Source of the DNA: an uncultured beta proteobacterium | GTDB taxonomy: Bacteria; Pseudomonadota; Gammaproteobacteria; Burkholderiales; Burkholderiaceae_C | Assembly: GCA_903909815.1 (NCBI GenBank) | Contig: CAIVXG010000030.1 | Coordinates: forward strand, 1-64,000 | Length of the DNA stretch: 64,000 nt | Direction: 5' to 3' | Shown here: positions 10,350 to 19,038 of the stretch, piece after piece | How positions within the stretch are numbered: the stretch's first letter is position 1 | Layout: each line of letters starts with the position of its first letter | The notes under the pieces: model-generated | What the model was told of the DNA's origin: nothing | Database searches by the model: none | The model's input: only the letters and a program-made list of their open reading frames with translations | Made by a program: the position numbers and the translations under genes

Positions 10350-10634
10350 CTAAGCCTTTTTCCCGTTCAACGCATCTTTCAATGCCTTGCCTGGACGAAA
10401 CTTTGGCACCTTGGCTGCCTTGATTTTAATCGCAGCGCCGGTGCGCGGATTGCGCCCGGTGCGCGCGGCACGTTTGCCCACGGCAAAGGTGCCGAATCCG
10501 ACCAACGACACCGAATCGCCCTTCTTCAGCGTGCTCGTCACCGCTGCAATAGTGGATTCAAGAACGCGCGCCGCTGCCGCCTTGGAAATATCAGCATCTT
10601 TCGCAATATGTTCTATCAGTTCAGACTTGTTCAC
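10350..10634 (-). CDS. hupB: DNA-binding protein HU (beta type)
   Basis: This is a 94-residue histone-like protein with the standard HU fold: two N-terminal helices ([25 protein letters not shown]), the beta saddle ([17 protein letters not shown]) and the DNA-contacting arm ([14 protein letters not shown]). I place the start at the GTG at 10634, because HU proteins begin with MNKSELI and the GTG is preceded by AAGGGG at suitable spacing; the open frame further upstream is not protein-like. HU bends DNA and shapes the nucleoid. The 275 bp upstream, to the next gene at 10910, contain no gene that I can support and probably hold the promoter. Confidence 0.95.
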   Translation of the reverse strand: MNKSELIEHIAKDADISKAAAARVLESTIAAVTSTLKKGDSVSLVGFGTFAVGKRAARTGRNPRTGAAIKIKAAKVPKFRPGKALKDALNGKKA

Positions 10635-10909
10635 AAATGGCCCCTTGCATGGAGTAAGTGTTGATCGGTTTCGCCTCGCAACGCGACGGCGGGATTCCCG
10701 CCCTATCGGCTCGCGATGCGATAGTCGGCGCACACCGCCGGAACCGGGGCTGAACCCGTCGCGATGAGGACTTGGCACCTCGAAACACGCGACGAGGCAA
10801 CCACCGAGCGGAGCGCAATTCTATTCGCTTTTCCTCCCGCAAACCGGGGTGCCAAGCAGCTGTTATCCACTGTTACACCCTCCTTGTTTTCCCTATTGAC
10901 AAGACGCGT

Positions 10910-11989
10910 TTACAGAGCGTCGGCAATCGCTCGGCCCATGTCGGATGTGGTCGCACGACCGCCCAGATCCGAGGTCTTTGCGGCGCCGCTGGACGGATCC
11001 AGCACGGTTTCTATCGCCTTGAGTACGGCGTCATGCGCGTGGCGATAGCCCAGAAAATCGAGCATCAGCGCGCCGGCCCAGATTTGCCCGATCGGATTGG
11101 CGATGCCCTTGCCGGCAATGTCCGGCGCCGAGCCGTGAACAGGTTCAAACAGCGACGGATATTTCCTGCCGGGATTCAGGTTGGCGCTGGGCGCGATGGC
11201 AATGGTGCCGGTGCATGCCGGTCCCAGATCGCTCAGGATGTCGCCGAACAGGTTGCTTGCCACCACCACATCGAAAAACTCGGGGCGCTGCACAAAATGC
11301 GCGCTCAGAATGTCGATGTGAAACTTGTCCAGGCGCAGTTCGGGATAGCCCTTGCTCATCTCGACGACACGCTCGTCCCAGTACGGCATGGTGATGGCGA
11401 TGCCGTTGGATTTGGTGGCGCTGGTGATGTGCTTCTTGGGGCGCGACTGCGCCAATTCGAAGGCAAACTTGAGCACCCGGTCAACGCCTATGCGCGACAT
11501 CACTGTTTCCTGCATCACGATCTCGCGCTCGGTGCCCTCGTACATACGGCCACCGATGGACGAGTACTCGCCTTCGGTGTTTTCGCGCACGATCACCATG
11601 TCGATTTCACCGGGCAGGCGGGCGCTCCCGTCGCGCCGAACCACCGGCGAGATGATGCCCGGCATGAGCCGCGCCGGGCGCATGTTGATGTACTGATCGA
11701 ACTCACGCCGAAACAGCAGCAGTGAGCCCCAGAGCGAGACGTGATCCGGTATTTTTTCCGGCCAGCCCACGGCGCCGAAATAAATCGCGTCGTGGCCACC
11801 GACGAGCTCCTTCCAGTTGTCGGGCATCATCTTGCCGTGACGCTCGTAATAGTCCCAGCTGGAAAAATCAAAGTGGTCGAACTGCAGCGGCAAACTGAAC
11901 TTGTCAGCCGCCGCCTGCATCACCCGCAGCCCCTCGGGCATCACTTCCTTGCCAATGCCGTCGCCGGCGATCACTGCGATTTTTTTCAT
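10910..11989 (-). CDS. ttuC: Tartrate/D-malate dehydrogenase (beta-decarboxylating)
   Basis: The product has 359 residues and belongs to the isopropylmalate/isocitrate dehydrogenase superfamily: NAD start IAVIAGDGIGKEV, substrate-binding RPARLMPG, REnTEGEYSS, K near SATKSNG, metal Asp residues in ASNLFGDILSDLG, and the NAD loop EPVHGSAPDIAGKGIANP. It differs from LeuB in the loop near WGSLLLFRREFDQYINMRP, which matches tartrate dehydrogenase/D-malate dehydrogenase enzymes. They oxidatively decarboxylate D-malate or tartrate with NAD and Mn or Mg. The ATG at 11989 is preceded by GGGAG. There is no leuCD in this window, which supports a role in dicarboxylate catabolism rather than leucine synthesis. 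The exact substrate cannot be read from sequence. Confidence 0.85.
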   Translation of the reverse strand: MKKIAVIAGDGIGKEVMPEGLRVMQAAADKFSLPLQFDHFDFSSWDYYERHGKMMPDNWKELVGGHDAIYFGAVGWPEKIPDHVSLWGSLLLFRREFDQYINMRPARLMPGIISPVVRRDGSARLPGEIDMVIVRENTEGEYSSIGGRMYEGTEREIVMQETVMSRIGVDRVLKFAFELAQSRPKKHITSATKSNGIAITMPYWDERVVEMSKGYPELRLDKFHIDILSAHFVQRPEFFDVVVASNLFGDILSDLGPACTGTIAIAPSANLNPGRKYPSLFEPVHGSAPDIAGKGIANPIGQIWAGALMLDFLGYRHAHDAVLKAIETVLDPSSGAAKTSDLGGRATTSDMGRAIADAL

Positions 11990-12050
11990 ATTGACTCCCG
12001 AAATCTCATCATGTTAACTTTCACGTTTAGCCTTGAGCGCAGTCCATCGT

Positions 12051-12190
12051 CGTCATTTCGAGGCCCCCGAATCCGTCCGATACCCCACCTGGGCCATGAA
12101 CCGATGGTTCGCCATCGCGAGCATAGCGCGGCGATCCATGTTGTTGCTTAGCCACCATGGATTGCAACGGCCTGCGGCCTCGCAATGACG
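12051..12190. repeat. Dispersed palindromic intergenic repeat, copy A (degenerate)
   Basis: The outer ends read CGTCATTTCGAGG and CCTCGCAATGACG, and the interior has GCGGCGATCCATG and CCATGGATTGCAACGG. It belongs to the same family as the copies at 13117, 32353 and 58039. It lies between ttuC and the exporter gene. Confidence 0.75.
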
Positions 12191-12218
12191 AGGTGTTCGC
12201 GGGGATGTTCATGGAAAG

Positions 12219-13076
12219 CTACGCTCGCAACGACGGTTTTGGCGGACGCACCACCAGACTCACCCCCAGCGCCGTGAGCGCGATACCGCCACAAGTCACC
12301 AGTGTGATCGGCTCGTCAAAGATCAGCCAGGCCAGCATGGCCGTGGTCGGCGGCACCAGGTACATGAGCGCGGTCACACCGGTAGCCGCGCCACGCTGAA
12401 TCAAAAGGTACAGCAGCGAGCTTCCGCCCAAGGTCAGCGCCAGCACTGACCAGGCCATGGCCGCTGCCAGCGAGATGTTCCACTGCATGGCCTGCGGCTC
12501 CAGCAGCGCCAGCGGCAAGGTGACCAGCAATGCCGCGGCCAACTGCACGGTGTTGGCGCTGCGCACATCACAGGGATGAATGAATCGCTTCTGGTACAGG
12601 GTGCCCACGGTGATGCCCACCAGCGCCAGGCCCGCCAGCGACAGGTTCAATACGTTCGCCTCGCCTCCCTGTCCGAACTTTCTCGACACGACCAGCACCA
12701 GACCCGCCAGGCCCAGCGTCAGGCCCCACCACTGCCGTCGTGTAACGCGTGCACCCGTGGCCGACAGCCACACTGCGGTCAGCACCGGTTGCAGGCCCAC
12801 GATGAGTGCCGAGAGTCCCGAGCCCATGCCCAGTTTGACGGCGGCCCAGACACCACCCAGGTAGACCGCGTGCATCAGCACACCGCTCACGCCCAGGTGC
12901 AGCCACTGCTGCGCCGACCTTGGCCAGGGCACCTTGGACCAGAGTATCCAGGGCAGAAAGCACAGGATGGAGAGCGCGTAGCGCCAGGCCAGAAAAGTCA
13001 TGGGCGGCGCGTACGGCATGCCAAAGCGCGCCACGATGAAGCCGGTGCTCCAGATCAGCACGAAGACGGCTGGCAT
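12219..13076 (-). CDS. EamA/DMT-superfamily transporter
   Basis: This is a 285-residue, very hydrophobic protein with about ten TM helices arranged as two EamA repeats. It starts VFVLIWSTGFIVARFGMP, typical of drug/metabolite exporters of the RhaT/YdcZ type. Most of these export amino acids, purines or small metabolites; the substrate is unknown. The frame is open to 13175, but the first 33 residues are translated from the palindromic repeat at 13117-13202. I therefore start at the ATG at 13076, where the first TM helix begins. It has no close operon partner; repeats flank it on both sides. Confidence 0.85.
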   Translation of the reverse strand: MPAVFVLIWSTGFIVARFGMPYAPPMTFLAWRYALSILCFLPWILWSKVPWPRSAQQWLHLGVSGVLMHAVYLGGVWAAVKLGMGSGLSALIVGLQPVLTAVWLSATGARVTRRQWWGLTLGLAGLVLVVSRKFGQGGEANVLNLSLAGLALVGITVGTLYQKRFIHPCDVRSANTVQLAAALLVTLPLALLEPQAMQWNISLAAAMAWSVLALTLGGSSLLYLLIQRGAATGVTALMYLVPPTTAMLAWLIFDEPITLVTCGGIALTALGVSLVVRPPKPSLRA

Positions 13077-13116
13077 CGACCTATTGAAAGTTCCAGAATA
13101 CGTGACAGCCACTTCG

Positions 13117-13202
13117 GTCATTGCGAGGAGCTCCAGCAACGCGGCAATCCACGTGCACCACAGGTATGCGCGCATGGATTGGCGCGCTGCGCTCGCAATG
13201 AC
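13117..13202. repeat. Dispersed palindromic repeat, copy B (simple form)
   Basis: This is the cleanest member of the family: 86 bp with perfect 11-bp terminal inverted repeats (GTCATTGCGAG and CTCGCAATGAC) and an inner pair around GCGGCAATCCA and TGGATTGGCGCG. It sits directly upstream of the transporter start. Confidence 0.85.
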
Positions 13203-13315
13203 AGAATCTTTGCCAGACCGTTGTATTGACTTCCTGAAAGATCAATAGTCAGTTGAGGATCGAGCAAAGTTCGCCCCGGGTAACTCTTGTTGCGTCCCGC
13301 AAGATCTCGCAGCGG

Positions 13316-13891
13316 CTATTTCGCACGCGCACGAATTTCCGGCAAGGCCTTTTGCATGTAGTACACCATGGACCACACCGTGAGCACGGCCGCAAGCCAG
13401 ATCAGCCATACGCCCCACAGATGGGTGTCGATCAGGCCGAACAGCTTGCCGTCGAACAGCAGGAAAGGGATGGCGATCATCTGCACCACGGTCTTGACCT
13501 TGCCGATCATGTGCACCGCCACGCTCTTAGTCGCGCCAATTTGCGCCATCCATTCGCGCAGCGCCGAAATCGCAATTTCGCGCCCGATGATGATGAGTCC
13601 GACAAACACGTCGGCGCGGTTCAGATGCACCAGCACCAGCACGCTGGCGCACACCAGGATCTTGTCGGCCACCGGATCCAGGAAAGCGCCAAAGGCGGAC
13701 GTCTGATTGAGCCGGCGTGCCAGATAACCGTCGAGCCAGTCGGTGAGCGCGAACACCACGAACATGACGGTGGCAATGAGGTTCTTCTCTGCCACCGAAC
13801 CGAAGGACTCGGGCAGGTAGAACACACCCACGATGAGCGGAATCGCGGCGATGCGGGTCCAGGTCATGATGGTGGGGATCGTCAGGAACAT
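13316..13891 (-). CDS. pgsA: CDP-diacylglycerol-glycerol-3-phosphate 3-phosphatidyltransferase
   Basis: This 191-residue membrane enzyme makes phosphatidylglycerophosphate, the committed step to phosphatidylglycerol and cardiolipin. The CDP-alcohol phosphatidyltransferase signature DGYLARRLNQTSAFGAFLDP followed by VADK is complete, with all metal-binding Asp residues. About five TM helices are present. It begins with MFLTIPTIMTWTRIAAIP, typical of PgsA. It lies 30 bp downstream of uvrC on the same strand; this uvrC-pgsA linkage is common in proteobacteria. Confidence 0.95.
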   Translation of the reverse strand: MFLTIPTIMTWTRIAAIPLIVGVFYLPESFGSVAEKNLIATVMFVVFALTDWLDGYLARRLNQTSAFGAFLDPVADKILVCASVLVLVHLNRADVFVGLIIIGREIAISALREWMAQIGATKSVAVHMIGKVKTVVQMIAIPFLLFDGKLFGLIDTHLWGVWLIWLAAVLTVWSMVYYMQKALPEIRARAK

Positions 13892-13921
13892 GGCTTGATT
13901 GTGTCACGCGCACGGGGCGCT

Positions 13922-15907
13922 TCAGTGCAGTGCGCGATGAATTTCTTCGGCCAGTGTGCGCGAGATGCCCTCGACCGTGGCGATGTCGTCCACGCCCGCG
14001 GCCGCCACGCCGCGGATGCCACCAAAGCGCTGCAGCAGTGCCGCGCGCTTTTTCGGGCCGATGCCGGGAATGTCCTCGATCTTGCTAGCGCCCACGCGCA
14101 CCTTGGCGCGCTGCGCGCGCATGCCGGTGATGGCGAAGCGGTGCGCCTCGTCGCGGATCTGCGCCACCAGCATGAGCGCGGCCGAGTCCTTGCCAAGGTA
14201 GACCTTGTCGCGGCCGTCGGCAAACACCAGTTCCTCCAGCCCCACCTTACGGCCCTCGCCCTTCTCCACGCCCACGATCACCGACAGATCCAGCCCCAGC
14301 GCCTCGAACACCTCGCGTGCCACACCCACCTGACCGCGCCCACCGTCGATCAGCACCAGGTCCGGCAAGCGCACGCTGCCCGGACCATTGGAGCCAAGCG
14401 CTGCGGCGTCCCTCATGGCCTGCGCCAGCTTGCCATAGCGGCGCTCCAGCACCTGACGCATCGCGGCGTAATCGTCGCCGCCGGTGATGCCCTCGATGTT
14501 GTAGCGACGGTATTGCGCGCTTTGCATCTTGTGCTGGGCAAACACCACGCACGAGGCTTGAGTGGATTCGCCTGCGGTGTGCGAGATGTCGAAGCACTCG
14601 ATGCGCAAGGCGTCCAGATCGGCCAGCGCCAGATCCAGTGCGTCCGCCAGCGCGCGCGTGCGCGCCTGCTGCGAGCCTTCTTCCGCCAGCAACCGCGTCA
14701 AGGCGATGTCGGCGTTGGTCTGCGCCATCTCAAGCCAGAGGCGGCGCTGCTCGCGCGGCTGGTGCTGGGCGCTCACCTTCACGCCCGCCTGCTGCGACAG
14801 CGCTTCGATCAACGACGGATCCACCGCCACGCTGGTGATAAGGGACGGCGGCACCGGCACATCCAGGTAGTGCTGGGCGATGAAGGCCTGCAGCACCTGC
14901 ACCGCGACATTGACATCGGGCGCTGGCGCTGCGTCGCCCGCAAGCAGTTCGTCCTCGGCGCGCATCAGCTCGCACGCCTCCTGCACGTGCGACGGAAAGT
15001 AGGGCCTGTCGCCCAGATGGCGCCCACCGCGCACCATCGCCAGGTTCACGCAGGCGCGCCCACCCTGCACCCGCACCGCCAGAATGTCGGCGTCCTGGTC
15101 CGTCTGCGTCTCCACCGATTGCTGGTGCAGCACCTTGGACAGGGCCGTGATCTGGTTGCGCACCTCTGCCGCCTGCTCGAACTCCAGCGCCGCCGCGTGC
15201 GCCTGCATCCGCAGCTCCAGGTTCTGCAGCAGGGACTGCGCGTGGCCCTCCAGAAACGCCTCGGCATGGCGCACGTCCTGCACGTAGTCTGCGGGCGCGA
15301 TCAGGCCCACGCAGGGGCCGGAGCAGCGTTTGATCTGGTACAGCAGGCAGGGTCGGGTGCGGTTGCCAAAGACCGAGTCTTCGCAGGTGCGCAGGCGAAA
15401 CACCTTTTGCAGCAGCTGTATCGTCTCCTTCACCGCCCAGGCGCTGGGATAGGGTCCGAAAAATCGGTGCCTCTTGTCCACGCCGCCGCGGTAATAGCCC
15501 ATGCGTGCATAAGCCGCCGGGCTGGCGCTGAGCGCACTCACCACGCCGTCGCTGGCGCGCGTGCCGCTGAGTTTGAGGTAGGGGTAGCTCTTGTCGTCGC
15601 GAAACAGGATGTTGTACTTGGGGTGCAGCGTCTTGATCAGATTGTTTTCCAGCAGCAGCGCTTCCGCCTCGGAGCGCACCACCGTCGTCTCCATGCGCAC
15701 GATGCGGCTCACCATGTGGCCGATGCGCGTGCCGTCGTGCGTCTTCTGAAAATAGCTGGACACGCGCTTCTTCAGGTCGCCCGCCTTGCCCACGTAAAGT
15801 ACGCCGCCGTCGGCGTCGAAATAGCGGTACACGCCGGGCAACGCCGGCAGCGCGGCCACTTCGCTCAGCAATTGAGCCGGGAATTTCGATGCGGGGAGTT
15901 CTGCCAT
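13922..15907 (-). CDS. uvrC: UvrABC excinuclease subunit C
   Basis: The product has 661 residues. It shows a GIY-YIG nuclease domain (LPGVYRYFD and [18 protein letters not shown]), which makes the 3' incision. A UVR motif lies near residue 205, an RNase-H-like domain for the 5' incision carries the conserved [13 protein letters not shown], and the C-terminal helix-hairpin-helix pair reads [17 protein letters not shown] chose the ATG at 15907; the frame stays open to a TTG at 15925 but without better ribosome-site support. It is divergent from earP, with only 26 bp between the starts, so the two promoters must overlap or lie inside the neighbouring genes. Confidence 0.95.
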   Translation of the reverse strand: MAELPASKFPAQLLSEVAALPALPGVYRYFDADGGVLYVGKAGDLKKRVSSYFQKTHDGTRIGHMVSRIVRMETTVVRSEAEALLLENNLIKTLHPKYNILFRDDKSYPYLKLSGTRASDGVVSALSASPAAYARMGYYRGGVDKRHRFFGPYPSAWAVKETIQLLQKVFRLRTCEDSVFGNRTRPCLLYQIKRCSGPCVGLIAPADYVQDVRHAEAFLEGHAQSLLQNLELRMQAHAAALEFEQAAEVRNQITALSKVLHQQSVETQTDQDADILAVRVQGGRACVNLAMVRGGRHLGDRPYFPSHVQEACELMRAEDELLAGDAAPAPDVNVAVQVLQAFIAQHYLDVPVPPSLITSVAVDPSLIEALSQQAGVKVSAQHQPREQRRLWLEMAQTNADIALTRLLAEEGSQQARTRALADALDLALADLDALRIECFDISHTAGESTQASCVVFAQHKMQSAQYRRYNIEGITGGDDYAAMRQVLERRYGKLAQAMRDAAALGSNGPGSVRLPDLVLIDGGRGQVGVAREVFEALGLDLSVIVGVEKGEGRKVGLEELVFADGRDKVYLGKDSAALMLVAQIRDEAHRFAITGMRAQRAKVRVGASKIEDIPGIGPKKRAALLQRFGGIRGVAAAGVDDIATVEGISRTLAEEIHRALH

Positions 15908-15933
15908 GGCGCGTATTGTGGACAATCCTGAGG

Positions 15934-17004
15934 GTGTACTCGCTGCGCTGGGATATTTATTGCAAAGTCATCGACAACCATGGCGACATCGGTGTCTGCT
16001 GGCGCCTGTGCGCCGACCTGGCAGCGCGCGGACACCAGGTCCGACTCTACGTCGACGATGCCTGTGCATTGGACTGGATGGCGCCCCAGGGATGCGCCAG
16101 GGTGCAGGTGTTGGCCTGGTCGCACGAGACGCTGATGCCACTGCGCCTGGCTGCGCGCGCGGACGTAGTGATTGAAGCCTTCGGCTGCGAACTGGGCGGG
16201 GAACGGGTCGCGCATTACGCCGACCCCAGATATCGAGCGCCGGTCTGGCTCAATCTGGAATACCTCAGCGCCGAAGCTTATGTGGAGCGCTGCCACCGCC
16301 TGGCGTCCCCGGTGCTGCACGGACCAGGCAAGGGGCTGACCAAGCATTTCTTCTATCCCGGCTTCACTGCGGCCACTGGTGGCCTGCTGCGAGAGGGCGA
16401 CCTGGAGCAACGCCAAAGCGCTTTCGACCGTCAGGCATGGTTGGCGCAGCAGGGCATTGGCTTTAGCGGTGAGCGCCTGATCTCGCTGTTCTGCTACGAA
16501 CCACCTGCCTTGAGCGCGCTGCTGGAGCACCTGGTGGCCGCGCCGCAGCCCACGCGCCTGCTGGTCACCGCAGGCCGCGCGCAAGCCGCCGTGCGCGCTC
16601 TGCTGCAGCACGGCGACCTGGGACAGCTTGCCGTGACCTGGCTCCCGGCCTTGAGCCAGCGCGACTACGACCAGTTGCTGTGGGCTTGCGACCTGAACTT
16701 CGTGCGCGGCGAGGACTCGTTGGTGCGGGCCCTGTGGGCCGCAAAGCCGTTTGTCTGGAACATCTACGCGCAGGCCGACGGTGCGCACGCAAGCAAACTG
16801 GAAGCGTTTCTGGGGATGCTGCAGGCACCCACCGCGATGCGAGAGTTCCACCGCGTCTGGAATGGCCTGAGTTCGGCGCCCCTGCCCGCACTGGACCAGG
16901 CTTGCTGGGGTGAAACCGCGTTGGCTGCCAGAAGCCGGCTCCAGTCGCAGCTGGATCTGAGCACGCAACTTCTGCATTTTGTCGAAAAAACCGCTAAAAT
17001 CTGA
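15934..17004 (+). CDS. earP: EF-P arginine rhamnosyltransferase EarP
   Basis: The product has about 356 residues. EarP moves rhamnose from dTDP-L-rhamnose to Arg32 of elongation factor P. Diagnostic features are the N-terminal [20 protein letters not shown] with the two catalytic Asp residues (14 and 18 from this start) and the C-terminal [15 protein letters not shown] with the conserved Glu. The start is uncertain; I use the GTG at 15934 because homologues begin a few residues before the WDI motif. Its substrate gene efp starts 100 bp downstream, and that EF-P has arginine at position 32, so the pair is self-consistent. dTDP-rhamnose genes are not in this window. Confidence 0.93.
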   Translation: MYSLRWDIYCKVIDNHGDIGVCWRLCADLAARGHQVRLYVDDACALDWMAPQGCARVQVLAWSHETLMPLRLAARADVVIEAFGCELGGERVAHYADPRYRAPVWLNLEYLSAEAYVERCHRLASPVLHGPGKGLTKHFFYPGFTAATGGLLREGDLEQRQSAFDRQAWLAQQGIGFSGERLISLFCYEPPALSALLEHLVAAPQPTRLLVTAGRAQAAVRALLQHGDLGQLAVTWLPALSQRDYDQLLWACDLNFVRGEDSLVRALWAAKPFVWNIYAQADGAHASKLEAFLGMLQAPTAMREFHRVWNGLSSAPLPALDQACWGETALAARSRLQSQLDLSTQLLHFVEKTAKI

Positions 17005-17104
17005 GGCTTCGCGCCATCCGGGCAATACCGTCCTCTTCGCGCACCCGCCGCAGTCAGCGGTCTATACGTCAGCATCAGCCTGACGGCAAAGTCATCTCAA
17101 CGTT

Positions 17105-17659
17105 ATGAAAATTGCTCAAGAAATCCGCGCAGGCAACGTGATCATGCACGGCAAAGACCCCATGGTCGTCCTGAAAACCGAATACAGCCGCGGCGGGCGC
17201 AACTCGGCCACCGTGCGCATGAAATTGAAAAGCCTGATCGCCAACTTCGGCACCGAAGTCGTGTTCAAGGCCGACGACAAGCTCGACCAGGTCATCCTCG
17301 ACAAGAAGGATTGCACGTACACCTACTTTGCCGACCCGATGTACGTCTGCATGGACGCCGAGTTCAACCAGTACGAAGTTGAAGCCGAGAACATGGGCGA
17401 CTCGCTCAACTACCTGGAAGACGGCATGGAAGTCGAAGTCGTCTTCTACGACGGCAAGGCCATTTCAGTGGAACTGCCCACCAGCGTGGTGCGCGAAATC
17501 ACCTGGACCGAACCCGCCGTCAAGGGCGACACGTCTGGCAAGGTGCTCAAGCCGGCCAAGATCGCCACCGGCTTCGATATCGGCATCCCGATTTTTGTGG
17601 CCCAGGGCGACAAGGTCGAAATTGACACCCGCACCGGTGAGTACCGCAAGCGCGTCTGA
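17105..17659 (+). CDS. efp: Translation elongation factor P (arginine type)
   Basis: This is a 184-residue, three-domain EF-P that relieves ribosome stalling at polyproline. The loop that reaches the peptidyl-transferase centre reads [10 protein letters not shown], and the tip residue is Arg32, the rhamnosylation target, instead of the Lys used by EpmA-type systems. The KOW-like domain I ([16 protein letters not shown]) and the C-terminal OB domain ([21 protein letters not shown]) are intact. It lies directly after earP and is followed by a strong terminator. Confidence 0.97.
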   Translation: MKIAQEIRAGNVIMHGKDPMVVLKTEYSRGGRNSATVRMKLKSLIANFGTEVVFKADDKLDQVILDKKDCTYTYFADPMYVCMDAEFNQYEVEAENMGDSLNYLEDGMEVEVVFYDGKAISVELPTSVVREITWTEPAVKGDTSGKVLKPAKIATGFDIGIPIFVAQGDKVEIDTRTGEYRKRV

Positions 17660-17686
17660 ACGCCGGGCTCTGGCCCACTAACGAAT

Positions 17687-17714
17687 AAAAGGCTCCAGAT
17701 CTGGAGCCTTTTTT
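17687..17714 (+). terminator. Terminator after efp
   Basis: The segment 17687-17712 is an uninterrupted palindrome: an AAAAGGCTCCAGA arm and its reverse complement directly abut, followed by further T residues. It would end the earP-efp transcript and, being symmetrical, could act in both directions. Confidence 0.9.
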
Positions 17715-17758
17715 CTTGGGCGCGCGACATTCTTCTGTCAGCTTGAAGTTTCAAAGAA

Positions 17759-17879
17759 CCGACACGAAGAAGCATGGAACATACCGAAGGATTCTTCACA
17801 AAATGCTTATAATGTACCGAAATATGCCGATATGTGATGGAATTGATTTTTCTAATTACACCGCACACTGAAATATCGG
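17759..17879. promoter_or_regulatory. AT-rich upstream region with repeated CCGA motifs
   Basis: This stretch between the efp terminator and the HTH-receiver gene is far more AT-rich than its surroundings. CCGA cores occur at 17759, 17784, 17817 and 17827, with an inverted TCGG at 17876; three are embedded in (A/G)TACCGAA or AAATATCGG contexts. A TATAAT hexamer lies at 17808-17813, although I see no matching -35 box. It may be the promoter/operator region of the signalling operon, perhaps bound by the HTH-receiver product itself (inference). Confidence 0.4.
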
Positions 17880-17907
17880 TCACTTACGCGCTGTCGCCAA
17901 GAATTGC

Positions 17908-18531
17908 ATGAGCCCAATGGGAATTGAAAAAGCCTTTTGCACCACCCGCGAAGCAGCGTTGCTGTTGGGGGTTGCTGTCAGCACTGTGCAGCTATGGGTG
18001 GAAAGCGGTCTGCTTCAGGCATGGAAGACCGCCGGGGGTCACCGCCGCGTCTTGCGCTCCTCGGTCGAGGCCCAATTGCGCAAGAGCACCCTGCTGACCC
18101 GAAGCCACGTGGAGCGGCGCGCCCCGAGTCCGCGGCGCCTGCGCGTCATGGTGGTGGACGATGACCCGATCATGCTTCACCTCTATCAGACTCAATTGAC
18201 GCAATGGCCCATGGCACCCGAGGTCGTGGCGCTGGACAACGCCGTCGCGGCGCTCGTGGCCATTGGCAAGAACCCGCCGGATTTACTGGTGATGGACCTG
18301 AACATGCCAACCATGGATGGTTTCAAGCTGTTGGGCTTGCTGCAGCAAACGCCGGAAATCTCCAACACCACGATCGTCGTGGTTTCGGGCTTGGACGATG
18401 CCACCATTGAGCAGCGCGGCGGCGTGCCAAAGGGGATTGAGGCACTGTCCAAGCCTGTGCCTTTCCATCGCCTGCTCGCCATCGCCACGGGTATCGCCAA
18501 GCGCGCCATGCAAGCTTTGCATCAGGCCTAA
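17908..18531 (+). CDS. MerR/excisionase-type HTH fused to a receiver domain
   Basis: This 207-residue protein has an unusual order: the DNA-binding part comes first. Residues 8-55 (CTTREAALLLGVAVSTVQLWVESGLLQAWKT, AGGHRR) form a MerR-like winged helix of the excisionase/BldC type. Residues 75-195 form a receiver with the acidic pair in VMVVDDDPIM, the phospho-acceptor in LLVMDLNMPTMDG, and the Thr/Ser and Lys positions in VVVSG and ALSKPV. It is probably a phosphorylation-controlled transcription regulator of the operon it heads. The ATG at 17917 is an alternative start. Next comes a 40-residue ORF after 2 bp. Confidence 0.88.
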   Translation: MSPMGIEKAFCTTREAALLLGVAVSTVQLWVESGLLQAWKTAGGHRRVLRSSVEAQLRKSTLLTRSHVERRAPSPRRLRVMVVDDDPIMLHLYQTQLTQWPMAPEVVALDNAVAALVAIGKNPPDLLVMDLNMPTMDGFKLLGLLQQTPEISNTTIVVVSGLDDATIEQRGGVPKGIEALSKPVPFHRLLAIATGIAKRAMQALHQA

Positions 18532-18533
18532 CC

Positions 18534-18656
18534 ATGCGTTTGAACCTCAACACGCAGTTATCGCAGATGATGACAGAGCGCGTCATTCTGCTGAATCGAC
18601 AAGCACAGGCGCAGGCCTACGCTGCCAACATGGCGCAAATCCCGAATCCCAATTAA
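18534..18656 (+). CDS. 40-residue ORF inside the signalling operon
   Basis: The ATG at 18534 comes 2 bp after the stop of the HTH-receiver gene, and the TAA at 18654-18656 lies 19 bp before the next receiver start. The peptide (MRLNLNTQLSQMMTERV, then an AQAQAYAANMAQIPNPN-like tail) is Gln/Asn/Met-rich with one predicted amphipathic helix. I do not recognise it. The tight fit between two genes argues for translation, but length alone cannot prove it. Confidence 0.42.
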   Translation: MRLNLNTQLSQMMTERVILLNRQAQAQAYAANMAQIPNPN

Positions 18657-18675
18657 TTCCTGCAGGAACCGCTCC

Positions 18676-19038
18676 ATGCAACATATCCTCATCGTCGACG
18701 ATCATTCCGACATACGCCGACTGCTTGCCATCACCCTGGGCAAAAGCTACGCCATTCTTGAAGCCGAAGATGGGGCCAGCGCACTCGAAGCAGTGCGACG
18801 CCACCATCCCCAATTCGTGCTGCTGGACGTGATGATGCCCGGGGCCATGGACGGTTTACAAGTGCTAGATGCGATCAAGGGTGACCCCCAAACCCGGGAT
18901 ATTCTGGTCGCCATGGTCACGGCACGCGGGCAACTGGCTGACCGCGACGACGCCTGCAAGCGCGGTGCCGACGCCTACTTCGTCAAACCTTTCAGCCCGC
19001 TGCAAATCGTGGCTTGGGTCAAGGGCAAATTACAATGA
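18676..19038 (+). CDS. Stand-alone response regulator receiver protein (paralogue of 467-829)
   Basis: This 120-residue CheY-like protein has the acidic pair in ILIVDDHSDIRR, the phospho-acceptor in VLLDVMMPG, MVTARG and YFVKPFSPLQ. It aligns end to end, without gaps, to the receiver at 467, with roughly two thirds identity by eye, including the shared GADAYF(I/V)KPFSPLQ segment. Its TGA overlaps the start of the next GGDEF-EAL gene (ATGA), exactly as in the first locus. There is no output domain. The likely partner kinase is the one split by the mobile element. Confidence 0.92.
   Translation: MQHILIVDDHSDIRRLLAITLGKSYAILEAEDGASALEAVRRHHPQFVLLDVMMPGAMDGLQVLDAIKGDPQTRDILVAMVTARGQLADRDDACKRGADAYFVKPFSPLQIVAWVKGKLQ

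Noticed and set aside
13253-15931. Very long plus-strand open frame (892 codons) opposite uvrC and pgsA
   Set aside because: Composition is His/Gln/Arg-rich with no recognisable motif. It is the expected antisense shadow of GC-rich coding sequence, and uvrC and pgsA carry clear family motifs.
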